Below, piece after piece: positions 1 to 9,366 of a stretch of DNA of 64,000 nucleotides (within the stretch, counting starts at the first letter, position 1; each line of letters opens with the position of its first letter). The notes below the pieces were generated by a model, which saw nothing but the letters and a program-made list of their open reading frames with translations, was not told where the DNA came from and did not search any database. Made by a program: the position numbers and the translations under genes. The DNA comes from Dehalococcoidia bacterium (GTDB taxonomy: Bacteria; Chloroflexota; Dehalococcoidia; SpSt-223), in assembly GCA_026003895.1 (NCBI GenBank), contig BPIC01000001.1:1-64000 (forward strand). The letters are read 5' to 3'.

Positions 1-385
1 CACCGGGCCAGGGCGAGGGCGGATCATCGAGGTGGAATTTCACCGATTCGCGGCCGAACGAAATGAGCTGCGTTCCGCCGCCGTCGGAATGCTCCTGATC
101 GCCGTAGACCGTTCCTGCAGGCCGGTAGAGATAGTCGCCTTCTCGCAAGGGATGAACGCGATCGAAGGCAAACTCCCCTTCATACATAAAGATTTCGTGA
201 TCGCTGTCAGCGAAATGCGATTTCTCGGGCACCGCAAAGCCGGGCGGAGTGTAGAGGAGCTGGGAAAAGGCGCCGCTCTCCGGATCGTAGCTGAGGCGCA
301 GCCGCTTGACGCCGCTCCCCGTCGGCGAGACAGCCCATTCGGCGCTTACCGTATCAAGATAGGGAACAAACCGGTTGCCGCGCAT
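1..385 (-). CDS. Cupin-domain protein, partial (runs off the left edge)
   Basis: The first 128 codons are visible and there is no stop before base 1. The translation has a beta-rich cupin pattern: an HFADSDHEIFMYEGE stretch followed by GDYLYRPAGTVYGDQEH, as in ChrR-like/DUF4437 cupins that usually bind a metal through His and Glu. The ATG at 385 is preceded by a strong GGAGGAG ribosome-binding site at 388-394 and a TATAAT box at 410-415, so this start is secure. The substrate or signal cannot be told. It is a separate transcription unit from the queuosine gene downstream on the same strand. Family assignment is moderate; the cupin fold is likely. Confidence 0.65.
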   Translation of the reverse strand, partial: MRGNRFVPYLDTVSAEWAVSPTGSGVKRLRLSYDPESGAFSQLLYTPPGFAVPEKSHFADSDHEIFMYEGEFAFDRVHPLREGDYLYRPAGTVYGDQEHSDGGGTQLISFGRESVKFHLDDPPSPWPG

Positions 386-737
386 CGCTCCTCCGCTGCC
401 GTCGGCACGATTATAGGCGGTGCGCCGCACCCACACGGGCAACGGCCAGGCCTCGCGCTGACAAAACGGCCTTCGGGTTCATGTCGTTCGCTCGCTCCCT
501 CGAGCCGATGGCACGCCGAGGCGGCGCGGGCGCCCGACCTGATTTGGGGCTTCGGTCTCGGCAGGAACCACGAAGCGCGTACCCTCGCCGCGACACGCGA
601 CGCCCCCCAATCGCGGAGAAAAGGCGCAAGACCAGAGCGCTGCACCCCGGCCACGGGGGGAGGAACGTCCGCGACGCGAGGGAGATTGCCATGGCCAGCG
701 CGTCACGCCGGCCCGGTACAAGCCGACCGATCGGAGA
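386..737. other. Intergenic stretch without a supported gene
   Basis: Apart from the cupin promoter at its left end, I see no gene with a plausible start, codon pattern or family match, no tRNA-like fold and no clear terminator. Open frames across it are antisense or GC-driven. Confidence 0.5.
388..415 (-). promoter_or_regulatory. -10 box and ribosome-binding site of the cupin gene
   Basis: On the minus strand a perfect TATAAT (410-415) lies 24 bases before the ATG, followed by GGAGGAG (388-394). No good -35 is visible at the expected 17-base spacing. Confidence 0.45.
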
Positions 738-1685
738 TCAGTAGAAGATGGTGCGGGTGCGGTGATACGGACGGTCGTTCGGGAGGCCGGCTTGGGCGGC
801 TGTCCAGAGCAGATAGTCGACCTCAGCGGAGGTAATAGACCGGCCAAGGCTCGTCAGGGCGCCGCGCAGCAGCTCGCCAGCCTGCACCGTCGCCGCACGG
901 ATCTCCACCTCCTCGGCCGAGCCGGCGGGGATCTCGCGCCGGGCATCGACGGCGGCGGCAAGCGCTGAGTCGTACTTGAGCACACCGAACGCCCGCAGCA
1001 CCCGGGGGAGTTGGTAGTCCGCGAAAACCGTCAACTCCGCGATATCGCGCCAGCCGGGCACCGCGCCCGCCGCGGCGAGATCGGCAGCCAAGAGCTGAGC
1101 CCGCTTGTAGAAGCGCACGTCCCAGCCAGCGTAGCGGGCGCGATCGTCGAACGAGGAAAACTGCTCAACGAGAAGTCGCACCAGCGCAACCGCACTTCCA
1201 TCCGCGAGCGCGATAGCCGTGGCGAATGCGCCGCCGTAGCGATCGAGCAGCACCTGACCCACCTCGCGCGCGTTGGCGAGACGGTCGTCCAAGAGGGGAA
1301 TCTCGACGTTGCCATGCAAGACCTCGGCGAGCGTCGCCCGGTCGAGAGTGGCGAGAAACCGGGCGTCCAAAAGCGGGACGCCGGCAAGGATCGCTCGTTT
1401 CAGCGCCGCCGCGAGCGCCCAGTAGCCATCAAGCGGTTCTCCTTCGAACTCGATGGTCCATTTCGGATCGCCCCAGAACGAAAAGTTGAGCGCGTCGACG
1501 AGCAAGAGGTACTGCGCGAGATCGTCGGGGGGACCAGTGAGGTGATAGCGTTGATTCCAGGCCGGGGTCGTCGGCAGACTGCGCTGGAGCGTCGTCGCCA
1601 GCGCCGCTACAGCCTCCTGATCGATCTGCACCCGGCGGGCGCGAGCGACGACGAGCGCTGTCGTCTCGCGGACGCCGAGCGTCAC
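738..1685 (-). CDS. qng1: Queuosine 5'-phosphate N-glycosylase/hydrolase (Qng1, DUF2419 family)
   Basis: A 315-residue protein matching the queuosine salvage family (DUF2419, C9orf64/Qng1), which releases queuine from queuosine monophosphate so the base can be reused for tRNA. Family hallmarks visible are the DALNFSFW segment near residue 85, the YAGWDVRFYKRAQLL region, the DYQLPRVLRAFGVL stretch and the IRAATVQAGELL helix near the C-terminus. The length is normal for the family. The start overlaps the rodA stop by four bases (ATGA), so it is the last gene of the mre/rod operon although it has no obvious role in cell shape. Bacteria with this gene usually salvage queuine rather than make it; no other queuosine gene is in the window. 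Confidence 0.85.
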   Translation of the reverse strand: MTLGVRETTALVVARARRVQIDQEAVAALATTLQRSLPTTPAWNQRYHLTGPPDDLAQYLLLVDALNFSFWGDPKWTIEFEGEPLDGYWALAAALKRAILAGVPLLDARFLATLDRATLAEVLHGNVEIPLLDDRLANAREVGQVLLDRYGGAFATAIALADGSAVALVRLLVEQFSSFDDRARYAGWDVRFYKRAQLLAADLAAAGAVPGWRDIAELTVFADYQLPRVLRAFGVLKYDSALAAAVDARREIPAGSAEEVEIRAATVQAGELLRGALTSLGRSITSAEVDYLLWTAAQAGLPNDRPYHRTRTIFY

Positions 1686-2789
1686 CCCCGGCCCCGACGC
1701 GCCGCGACCGACTCAATGAGCCCGATGGCAATCATGAAGGCAATGAGCGCCGTCCCACCGGCCGAGATAAACGGCAAGGGCACACCAGTCGCCGGGATGA
1801 GCCGGGTGTTGACGCCGATGTTGATCGTCGTCTGGACGAGGATCATGACGCAGACGCCAGTAACCAGCAGGCGGGCAAAGGTGTCGCGGGCCCGCTCCGC
1901 CGCGCCAATCGCCCGCAACAAGAGGAGCGTGAACAGGGCGAGCAGGAGCACGCCCCCGAGAAAGCCCAGCTCCTCCCCGAGCACGCTAAAGATGAAGTCC
2001 GTGGTTTGGACGCGCAGGTAGTTGAGCTGAGTCTGAGTCCCGGCCATCAGCCCCTTGCCGAAGAATCCCCCCCGATCCGATCGAGATCTCGGCTTGGATC
2101 AGGTTGTAGGAGCGGCCGAGCGGATCTCGTTCCGGGTGGAGAAACTCCTCGATACGCGCCCGTTGGTAATCGTGGAGGACGAACTCGTAGATGAGCGGGA
2201 GCGACAGCAGGCCGCCCAAGCCGAGGGCGCCGAAAAAGCGCAGGGGGATGCCGCTCATCAGCGCCATCCCGAGCCAGATCGCGCCGATGACCAGCATCGT
2301 TCCCACGTCCGGCTGCAAAAAGACCAGCACCATCGGAATCGCAGCGAGGACGAGGGAAAGCGTCAGCGTCCAAAGCGACCGGACGGAGCCTTCGCGATCG
2401 GCGAAAAACTTGGCGAGAGTGATTATCAGAACGACCTTGGCCAACTCAGACGGCTGGAACTGGATGAACGGCAGGTTGATCCACCGCCTCGCGCCGTAGC
2501 TCTCTTGCCCAACCACGATGACGGCCACCAGCGCGATCACCATGAGGAGGTAAAGCAGCGGCGCCGCCCGGCCGAGCAGCCGGTAATCGAGCATCATCGC
2601 CAGCATCATTGCAACGAACCCGATGACGGCATAGAACATCTGCCGCACCATCGGGTGATCGACGAGCGGCCCCGTCGACCATTCTCCGGTTGCCGACGCG
2701 CTGTAGATGAGCGTGAGGCCAAGGATGATCAAGCCCCCCATTGCAGCAACGATTAGGGGGTCCATCGTGCGCCAAACGCGAACGTCCAT
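1682..2789 (-). CDS. rodA: Rod shape-determining protein RodA (SEDS glycosyltransferase), frameshifted
   Basis: SEDS-family peptidoglycan glycosyltransferase that polymerises lipid II for lateral wall growth with its partner PBP2. The N-terminal part (2789 to about 2070) has the expected transmembrane helices, the SYGARRWI and FQPSELAK motifs and FLQPDVGT. The C-terminal part (about 2066 to 1682) resumes in another frame with MAGTQTQLNYLRVQTTDFIFSV-type residues and ends with the PLPFISAGGT motif. The frame changes at a run of seven C on the plus strand (2067-2073); removing one base restores GSGGFFGKGLMAGTQ, as in intact RodA. The gene lies directly after mrdA, its usual partner. Because RodA is normally needed, a sequencing error is the likeliest explanation, with a real mutation or slippage less likely. 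Confidence 0.9.
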
Positions 2790-2798
2790 ACCGCTGGC

Positions 2799-4700
2799 CT
2801 AGCGCGACAACTGGTTACGCGAGAAGTAATAGCGGAGGATGCGACCGACGGCCGGGGCAGCCGTCTGCGGTCCACCGCCGAACTCGTGAAAGACCAGCAC
2901 CGCGATTTCAGGATTTTCGGTCGGTCCAAAGGCGAAGCACCAGCCGTGCTGGAATTGGTACGCGCCGGTACGCGGATCCCGCTGGCCGAACTCAGCCGTC
3001 CCGGTCTTCGCGGCGATGCGCATCCCCGGCACAGCGGCTTCGCGGGCTGTCCCTTGCTCCCACTCCACTCCGAGCACCATGCCCCGACTAACATCGTTCA
3101 GATTATGGATATCGACGGGCACACGGCGGCGGACGTCCTTCTCGAACCGTTGGACGACATTGTTATTGGCGTCGCGGATCTCTTTGACGATGAGCGGCCG
3201 CAGAAGTTCACCGCCGTTCGCAAAGGCGGTGACGACCATCATCATCTGGAGTGGCGTTACGGCCCAGAACCCTTGGCCGATCCCCATGTTGTACGTGTCG
3301 CCGGTGTACCACTCCTCGTCATACTCGCGCAGTTTCCACGCCGGGGTGGGCACGATGCCCCCAATTTCGCCCGGCAGGTCGATCCCCGTCGGCTCGCCGA
3401 GGCCGAACGCCCGCGAGTAGGCGGCAAGCCGCTCCGCCCCGAGCCCTGGGAAGTCATAGTAGCCACCGGCAAGCTGATAAAAATAGACATCGCCGGACCG
3501 CGCCATCGCCTGATAGAAATCGAGCCAGCCGTGCGCTCCCCAGTCACGGAAGATGTACGTGATGCGGGGGTCGATCTCTGAACGCAGCTCAAGATAGCCC
3601 TTCGAGAAGATCTTGGTGTCGATGGTGGCAATTTTTTCTTGAAGCGCCGCCGCGCCAGTGATCAGCTTGAAGATCGAGCCGGGCGGAAAATTGTCGCTGA
3701 TCCCATGGTTCACGAGGGGCCGAGAGGGGCTATTGAGCAGCTCATTCCATTCCTTTTCGGACACGTTTCCCGAGAAGAGGTTGTTGTCGTACCCCGGCAG
3801 CGAAACGAACGCGAGCAGCTCGCCAGTCTTGACGTTGGTGACAATCCCAACGGCGTACTTCGACTTTCCCATCGTCGCTCGCACGGCGTCGGCGACAACG
3901 CTCTGGAGATCGCTGTCGATGGTGAGCACGAGGTTGTCGCCCGGGAGTGGCGCAATCGACTCGAGTTCGCCCACCTGCCGGCCAGTGGCATTGACGATGA
4001 TCTGTTCCTTGCCGGGCTGGCCACGCAGCGCCCGCTCAAAGGACAGCTCGATCCCGGTCTTGCCGATTCGGTCGTTCAAGCCATAGCCGGCGTCGCGCAG
4101 CGTTTGATATTCCTCGTCGGTAATCCGCCCAGTGTAGCCGAGGATGTGCGAGTAGATCGGTCCGCCGAGGTACTGGCGCACCGACTCGGTGCGGACCTGC
4201 ACGCCGGGCAGCTTATCGTTGTTCTCCTCGATGATGAACGCCGTTGTCTGATCGACGCCCGATTTAACGATGACCGGTTGAAAGATCTCGCCGCGCAGCC
4301 GCCGCTGCGCGATCGGGCGTTCGATCTCCTCCGGCAACATGTTCAATAGCTTGGCGAGCCGCTCGGCAACGCGCGCTTGCTGGTCCACGGGCAAATCAAA
4401 CGGCGTCACGCTCACCACGAAGCTCGGAACATTGCGGACGAGCTGCCGACCGTTTCGGTCAAAGACGACGCCGCGAATCGGCGGAATCGCCTGAAGGCGG
4501 ACCCGGTTGACCTCCGCCCGCGTCTGATACACCCGTCCTTCGACGACTTGCAGCCGCCAAAGCTGAACGATGAGTGCGCCGAACAGAATGAACACCGCCG
4601 CACGCAGGCACCAGAGCCGGAGGCGAATGGCGGCCGCTGGGGTGAGACGCGGACGTTTCGGCGATTTGAACTTCGTTCCACCGCCGAGCATCGTCAACAT
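2799..4700 (-). CDS. mrdA: Penicillin-binding protein 2 (peptidoglycan transpeptidase)
   Basis: A 633-residue class B penicillin-binding protein that crosslinks peptidoglycan during cell elongation. It has a short cytoplasmic tail, one membrane anchor at about residues 31-50, a dimerisation/pedestal domain (about 60-240) and a transpeptidase domain. All three active-site motifs are present: SIFK at 342-345, SGD at 402-404 and KTG at 565-567. The NVPSF and RTESVRQY segments of the pedestal match PBP2 rather than sporulation or division PBPs. It lies four bases after mreD and ten before rodA in a classic elongasome operon. A second ATG three codons downstream could also be the start. Confidence 0.95.
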   Translation of the reverse strand: MLTMLGGGTKFKSPKRPRLTPAAAIRLRLWCLRAAVFILFGALIVQLWRLQVVEGRVYQTRAEVNRVRLQAIPPIRGVVFDRNGRQLVRNVPSFVVSVTPFDLPVDQQARVAERLAKLLNMLPEEIERPIAQRRLRGEIFQPVIVKSGVDQTTAFIIEENNDKLPGVQVRTESVRQYLGGPIYSHILGYTGRITDEEYQTLRDAGYGLNDRIGKTGIELSFERALRGQPGKEQIIVNATGRQVGELESIAPLPGDNLVLTIDSDLQSVVADAVRATMGKSKYAVGIVTNVKTGELLAFVSLPGYDNNLFSGNVSEKEWNELLNSPSRPLVNHGISDNFPPGSIFKLITGAAALQEKIATIDTKIFSKGYLELRSEIDPRITYIFRDWGAHGWLDFYQAMARSGDVYFYQLAGGYYDFPGLGAERLAAYSRAFGLGEPTGIDLPGEIGGIVPTPAWKLREYDEEWYTGDTYNMGIGQGFWAVTPLQMMMVVTAFANGGELLRPLIVKEIRDANNNVVQRFEKDVRRRVPVDIHNLNDVSRGMVLGVEWEQGTAREAAVPGMRIAAKTGTAEFGQRDPRTGAYQFQHGWCFAFGPTENPEIAVLVFHEFGGGPQTAAPAVGRILRYYFSRNQLSR

Positions 4701-4704
4701 GCGA

Positions 4705-5208
4705 TCACCATTCCAGCCGCGGCCGCTTCATCCGCCGGTCGAGCCAGCGGGCGAATGGGTAGAACCCAAGCACCAACATCGACGTCGAAACGGCGGTAAG
4801 GAGAATGATCGCAGGCATTGGATCTCCGAGCTCGACCGGGCGGCCGAGCGCTTGGAACATAATAAACCGCAGCCCTTGGAGCACAAATTCGCCTATGAAC
4901 GCCGTGATAAGGGGAACGAGCGCGTTCGCCGGGATCAAGGGAATTTCGCCGATTGCCGTGAGGAACGCGACCGTGCCGACCAGCAACCCGGTGAGCCCAA
5001 TCGGTGCATCGCCCCACAAATCGACGAGAAAGCCCCCGATCACGCCGAGCGCGACCGCCTGACGGTAGCCGGCCAGCGCCCCCCAGGTCATCGTCGCAGC
5101 GAGCAAGGCGTCGGGTCGGAAGGTCGTCGGCAGCACCGCCGGCAGGATCGTGACGTGAATCATCACCACCGTAAGGAGGAACAAGACGGCGATCAGCGCC
5201 GTGCTCAA
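4705..5208 (-). CDS. mreD: Rod shape-determining protein MreD
   Basis: A 167-residue integral membrane protein, the normal size and place for MreD, with four to five hydrophobic helices and the conserved GGFLVDLWGDAPIGLTGL segment near residues 58-75. It helps anchor the MreB filament complex in the membrane. The open frame continues upstream into mreC in another frame, but MreD-like sequence begins with LSTALIAVLF. I therefore place the start at a TTG (5206-5208) that overlaps the mreC stop TGA, which implies translational coupling. Confidence 0.88.
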   Translation of the reverse strand: MSTALIAVLFLLTVVMIHVTILPAVLPTTFRPDALLAATMTWGALAGYRQAVALGVIGGFLVDLWGDAPIGLTGLLVGTVAFLTAIGEIPLIPANALVPLITAFIGEFVLQGLRFIMFQALGRPVELGDPMPAIILLTAVSTSMLVLGFYPFARWLDRRMKRPRLEW

Positions 5209-6032
5209 TCCAGTCCCGCCGGCACGAAGTTCATAATCACCTGAACCGAATCGAGCCGCGAGAACTTGACCGCCGGATCGACGCGCGCCTCTTGAAAGAG
5301 GTCGACGGGGTTGCGCTTCACTTCGACCACCTGCCCGATATGCAGCCCGCGCGGGTAGCTTTCGCCCAATCCGGAGGTCACCACGATGTCGCCGGCGCGG
5401 ATCTCTTCCTGCTGCGGCAAATAGCGCATAAGCAAGCGATCTCCCGGCAGGCCATTCACAATGCCGAGCGCCCGCGAGTCGGCACGCTGGATCAGCGCGT
5501 TTACCGAGCTGGACGAATCGACGATGAACTGGACGCGGGCCGTCGTCGGCCACACCTGGACAACACGGCCGACAAGGTTGCCGGCTGGACTGAGGGTGAC
5601 CATGCCCTCACGAAGCCCGGCATCCGCTCCCCGATCGATTGTCGCTGACCGGACCGGACTGCTCGGGTCCATCGCGATGATCCGAGCCGCGAGCAGCTCG
5701 AACTGCGGGTTGCGGCGCCGAAAATCGAGCATGGCGCGCAGGCGCTCGTTCTCGATATCCGATTCTTGGAGGCGGACGACCTCGGCGTTCAGCCGCTCGA
5801 CCGCTTGGCGCAGCCGCTCGTTTTCTTCGCGCGATGCGCCGACATCGAGGACGTTACGCACCAAATTGCCCGCCGGCTGAACCAGCACGGTGAGCACCTG
5901 CTGGACGGGCGCGAACGCAGCAGTCGCCGCGCCAATGACCGGGCGGGCGAAGCCGCTATTAGCGACCCAGATCCCGATAATCGCGAAGGAGAGCCAGAGA
6001 AGCGGGCCGAGGGCCGCACGGGCGCGAATCAC
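5205..6032 (-). CDS. mreC: Rod shape-determining protein MreC
   Basis: A 275-residue MreC: an N-terminal membrane helix (about residues 10-28), a coiled-coil rich in ENERLR repeats (about 65-105), then the double beta-barrel domain with the family motif AARIIAMDPSSPVRSATIDRG and the AGLREGMVTLSPAGNLVGRV segment. It organises the wall synthesis complex outside the membrane and contacts PBP2. It lies six bases after mreB and overlaps mreD. Confidence 0.93.
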   Translation of the reverse strand: MIRARAALGPLLWLSFAIIGIWVANSGFARPVIGAATAAFAPVQQVLTVLVQPAGNLVRNVLDVGASREENERLRQAVERLNAEVVRLQESDIENERLRAMLDFRRRNPQFELLAARIIAMDPSSPVRSATIDRGADAGLREGMVTLSPAGNLVGRVVQVWPTTARVQFIVDSSSSVNALIQRADSRALGIVNGLPGDRLLMRYLPQQEEIRAGDIVVTSGLGESYPRGLHIGQVVEVKRNPVDLFQEARVDPAVKFSRLDSVQVIMNFVPAGLD

Positions 6033-6038
6033 AACCCG

Positions 6039-7145
6039 TTATCCGTAGCGTGGCGGTTTCGTGTATTGCAGCTGAACGAGCACTTTCCGCAGCCGGTCGA
6101 GGTCTTCCAACACTTCGCCGGTGCCCTTCACGACGCAGCTGAGAGGGTCATCCGCCACGTAGACCCGGAACTTGGTTTCGTGCGACAGCCGCTGATCGAG
6201 CCCACGCAGCAGTGCGCCGCCGCCGGCGAGCGCGATCCCGAATTCCATCAGATCGGCGATCAGTTCTGGCGGCGTGATCTCAATCGTCGTCTTGACCGCC
6301 TCGACGATGGCATTGACTGAATTCGTGATCGCCTCGCGAATCTCGACGCTGCTCAGGGTGATCTGCTTCGGCAGACCGGTCACGACGTCACGCCCTTTCA
6401 GGGTGACTTCGATCTCCTCTTCAAGCGGGTACGCTGAGCCCGCCTGAATCTTGATTTGCTCCGCCGTCCGCTCGCCAATCAGCAAATTGTGTTTCTGCCG
6501 GGCATAGGCGATGATCTCTTGGTCCATTTCGTCGCCGGCGATGCGGATCGATCGACTCGCGACGATCCCGCCGAGGGAGATGACGGCGACCTCGGTGGTG
6601 CCACCGCCGATGTCGACGATCATGGATCCTGCGGGCTCCATGACGGGCTGGCCGGCGCCGATGGCCGCCGCCATTGGCTCTTCGATGATGTAGGCCTCGC
6701 GCGCCCCGGCATTGAGCGCTGCATCGTGGACGGCTCGCTTCTCCACCTCGGTCACGCCACTCGGAATGCCGATGACGACCCGCGGCTTCGGCACCATGAA
6801 GCTGGTCTTCTCATGGACCTTGGTGATGAAGTATTGGAGCATCCGCTCGGTGGTCTCGAAGTCGGAGATCACTCCGTCCCGGAGAGGACGGACAGCGACG
6901 ATGCTCGCCGGCGTCCGCCCGACCATCCGTTTTGCTTCGGCACCGACAGCCTGAACGCGGCGATTTTTTTTGTCATACGCGACGACCGACGGCTCGTTGA
7001 TAACCACCCCCTTGCCTTTGACGAGGACAAGGGTATTGGCCGTCCCGAGGTCGATCCCGATGTCGTGCGAGAAGAAGCCGAGCAGACTATTGATCGGGCT
7101 GAACACAAGAGGCGCCCCGGACTCAGCAGCTCGTGCATAGCTCAA
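6039..7145 (-). CDS. mreB: Rod shape-determining protein MreB (bacterial actin)
   Basis: A 368-residue actin-fold ATPase that forms membrane-bound filaments guiding lateral wall synthesis. The phosphate-1 motif DIGIDLGTANTLV lies near residue 30, the phosphate-2 motif VDIGGGTTEVAVISLGG near 173, and the adenosine motif ALAGGGALLRGLD near 315. An extra 25 residues precede the usual MreB start, so a later internal start is possible, although no other ATG is well placed. It is the first gene of mreBCD-mrdA-rodA-qng1. Confidence 0.96.
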   Translation of the reverse strand: MSYARAAESGAPLVFSPINSLLGFFSHDIGIDLGTANTLVLVKGKGVVINEPSVVAYDKKNRRVQAVGAEAKRMVGRTPASIVAVRPLRDGVISDFETTERMLQYFITKVHEKTSFMVPKPRVVIGIPSGVTEVEKRAVHDAALNAGAREAYIIEEPMAAAIGAGQPVMEPAGSMIVDIGGGTTEVAVISLGGIVASRSIRIAGDEMDQEIIAYARQKHNLLIGERTAEQIKIQAGSAYPLEEEIEVTLKGRDVVTGLPKQITLSSVEIREAITNSVNAIVEAVKTTIEITPPELIADLMEFGIALAGGGALLRGLDQRLSHETKFRVYVADDPLSCVVKGTGEVLEDLDRLRKVLVQLQYTKPPRYG

Positions 7146-7181
7146 AACGACGGCCCGCTTCTTCGGCCGGTCGCCGGCCAG

Positions 7182-7187
7182 AGTATA
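7182..7187 (-). promoter_or_regulatory. Extended -10 box upstream of mreB
   Basis: On the minus strand TGC-TATACT, an extended -10, lies 36 bases before the mreB ATG. No strong -35 is seen, as is normal for extended -10 promoters. It would drive the whole shape operon. Confidence 0.45.
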
Positions 7188-7323
7188 GCACAGCCCGCCT
7201 AGCGGAAGGCTGCCCGGTTGGAGTCGGCCTCGGGATAGCGAGGCGCCGATTTCGGGGTTTCCCTGATACGGAGGGGCTGCCGGGGCTGCCTAGGATCGGG
7301 CAAGTTCAGTTGGAGGACCCACC

Positions 7324-8532
7324 GTGCGCCGATTCCTCCTGGCCCTTCTGATCGGGCTGGTCTGGCTCGCGGGCAGCCTCTCCGCTCCGTCCGCTGTGGC
7401 GAACGGCGTCGGCACCATCTACGTCACTCACGGCGCGAGCAACCTCGTCAGCGTCCTTTCCGCCGCCGCAAACGAGGCCTTGGCAACTGTCGACGTCGGC
7501 CTCGATCCGCGCGCCATCGTCTACAGCGGCGACGGACGGTTTGCCTATGTCGCCAATCGCGGCTCGAACACCATTTCGGTCATCGAAGCGCCAATCGACT
7601 CCGTCGTCAAGACCTACCCGGTCGGCGCGCCGCCCGCCGCGATCGCGCTCGACCCGTCAAGCCGGTATCTCTACATCGCCAGCGCCGCCAGCAACCAAAT
7701 CTTCGTCATGGACACTGCCACTGGGGCACGGGTCGGCACGCTCGGCACGCTGGGGCCGGCAACCGCGCTCGCCCTGACACCGAACGGGAGCCAGCTCCTC
7801 GCGCTCGTGCCAAGCGAACGATCGCTGTCGCTCTACGACGTTTCGGGACGGATCGTTGGCTCGGTGCCGGTCAGCGAGAGCGCCGGCGCTCTCGCCGTCG
7901 CGACAACCACTGCCTTTGTCGCAAGTCGCGAGGCAAACGCCGTCACCCTTGTTGATCTTGCCCGGCACGAGGCTGCCGGAACGATCCCTGTCGGGCAGGC
8001 GCCGGCGGCGCTCGCCGTCGCGCCCGATGGGCGGACGCTCTATGTCGTCAACGCCGGCGACAACACGGTCTCATTCGTCGACCTCGGGTCGGGCCGCGTT
8101 CGCTCCACACTTGCCGTCGGCCGCGGACCGAACGCCATCGCCGTCGCGCCAGATGGGGCGGCGCTCTACGTGGTGAATGGACGCGACGCCACCGTCGTCG
8201 CTATCGACCCGGCGACCGAACGTATTCACGCCGTCATCCGTGTCCAGCCCGACCCTACGGGCATCGCGATCTCGCCGCTGCAAGCGAATCTGCTGCCGGG
8301 CGGGGTCCCCGGCGTCGCAACCGCGCCGACCGTCGAGCCGCCACGTCAGCCAGCGGGAACGCCGCCCGAAAATGGCGTCGCGCGTCCGCCCGGGGGCGCT
8401 CCGCTGCCACCGCTCCCCGCTGCCCTACCGCGCACCGGAGACGGCTCAGGCCGCCCGATCGATCTGATGCCGGCTCTCAGTCTGCTGGCGCTCGCCATCG
8501 TCACGGCGATCCGACGTCGGAGCCGGGGATGA
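7324..8532 (+). CDS. Secreted YVTN/beta-propeller repeat protein with C-terminal LPRTG sorting signal
   Basis: A 402-residue surface protein starting at GTG with ribosome-binding site TTGGAGG. It has a signal peptide (cleavage near residue 26), then about seven repeats of the YVTN type, each with a pattern like PxAIAVAPDGxxLYVVN, expected to fold as a seven-bladed propeller. A Pro-rich linker follows. The end is a textbook sortase signal: LPRTG at 368-372, a hydrophobic helix and an RRRSRG tail. The gene overlaps the next by four bases and a sortase follows two genes later, so it is very likely covalently anchored to the cell surface by that enzyme. The ligand is unknown. Confidence 0.85.
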   Translation: MRRFLLALLIGLVWLAGSLSAPSAVANGVGTIYVTHGASNLVSVLSAAANEALATVDVGLDPRAIVYSGDGRFAYVANRGSNTISVIEAPIDSVVKTYPVGAPPAAIALDPSSRYLYIASAASNQIFVMDTATGARVGTLGTLGPATALALTPNGSQLLALVPSERSLSLYDVSGRIVGSVPVSESAGALAVATTTAFVASREANAVTLVDLARHEAAGTIPVGQAPAALAVAPDGRTLYVVNAGDNTVSFVDLGSGRVRSTLAVGRGPNAIAVAPDGAALYVVNGRDATVVAIDPATERIHAVIRVQPDPTGIAISPLQANLLPGGVPGVATAPTVEPPRQPAGTPPENGVARPPGGAPLPPLPAALPRTGDGSGRPIDLMPALSLLALAIVTAIRRRSRG

Positions 8533-9362
8533 CCTCCGTCGCGGAGCGCGACCGGCCGTGCGAATTCCTCGGCAACGAGGATGACCGCTGGACGCGCACC
8601 TCGATCCCGTGGCCGGGCCACCGCTGCTACGCCAATGGCAAAGGCTCCGAAATCGCCCGGGTCCAGCAGGGGTTGTTCTGTCTCACCGCCAATCACGCCA
8701 ACTGCCCAGCGTATGTGCTGGCCATCGGAATGCGCGAGGCAACTGAGCCGCTTCCAGCGCCGCCCCGCCCCACCAGCCCGCCGCTCCGGCGAGTTCTCAG
8801 CCTGCCCTCCAGCGGCTTTCTGCTCCGGCTTGGGTTGATTGCGTCGGTCGTCCTGCTCGTCATCGGGATTGAGGGAAGCGTGCTCCGACCATTCACACGG
8901 AGCGCCGCCCAGTCTCAGCCCATCGTTACCCCAAATGCAACCGTGACGACCTACACCCTCTTTCCGCCGACGCGGACGCCTGCGCAAACCGCCCCCGGGG
9001 CAGCGCCGATTGCGCCGGCTCCGACACCGACCGCTGCGGTGAGCGTCCCGCCACGCCCGGTGGCGAATCTGGAGCCGCCGAGCGACAACCAGCCCCGGAT
9101 CATGATGGCCCCGAGCAGCGGTCCCCGCGGCAGCCGGGTCACGGTCTCAGGATCGAACTGGGTGCCGGGCGGCGAGCTGGCCATCCGCTGGGGCCCAGCG
9201 GCCGGGGAAGAAGGAATGGTCGAGTTGGCCCGGACGCGCGCTGGTCCGAGCGGGTCGTTCACGGGCAGTGTGCACTTGCCGGCGGACGCCGCTGGCACCA
9301 TCTACGTCAGCATCCGACAGGGCGACCGGGCGGCCTACGTGCCGTTCCGGGTGGAAGGCTAA
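8529..9362 (+). CDS. Single-pass membrane protein with N-terminal Cys-rich motif and C-terminal Ig/IPT-like domain
   Basis: A 277-residue protein. Residues 11-60 carry a regular cysteine pattern (CEFLG, then HRCY, FCLT and NCPAY) that resembles a small putative metal-binding module seen at the start of several Chloroflexota membrane proteins; the name and ligand are unknown to me. One membrane helix follows at about 97-116, then a Pro/Thr-rich linker and a C-terminal beta domain starting GSRVTVSGSNWVPGG, like IPT/TIG or other Ig-like folds. The cysteine motif would be cytoplasmic and the Ig domain outside. Four-base overlaps join it to the LPRTG protein before it, and the sortase follows after four bases, so it belongs to this surface-display cassette. 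Confidence 0.65.
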   Translation: MTSVAERDRPCEFLGNEDDRWTRTSIPWPGHRCYANGKGSEIARVQQGLFCLTANHANCPAYVLAIGMREATEPLPAPPRPTSPPLRRVLSLPSSGFLLRLGLIASVVLLVIGIEGSVLRPFTRSAAQSQPIVTPNATVTTYTLFPPTRTPAQTAPGAAPIAPAPTPTAAVSVPPRPVANLEPPSDNQPRIMMAPSSGPRGSRVTVSGSNWVPGGELAIRWGPAAGEEGMVELARTRAGPSGSFTGSVHLPADAAGTIYVSIRQGDRAAYVPFRVEG

Positions 9363-9366
9363 GGGC

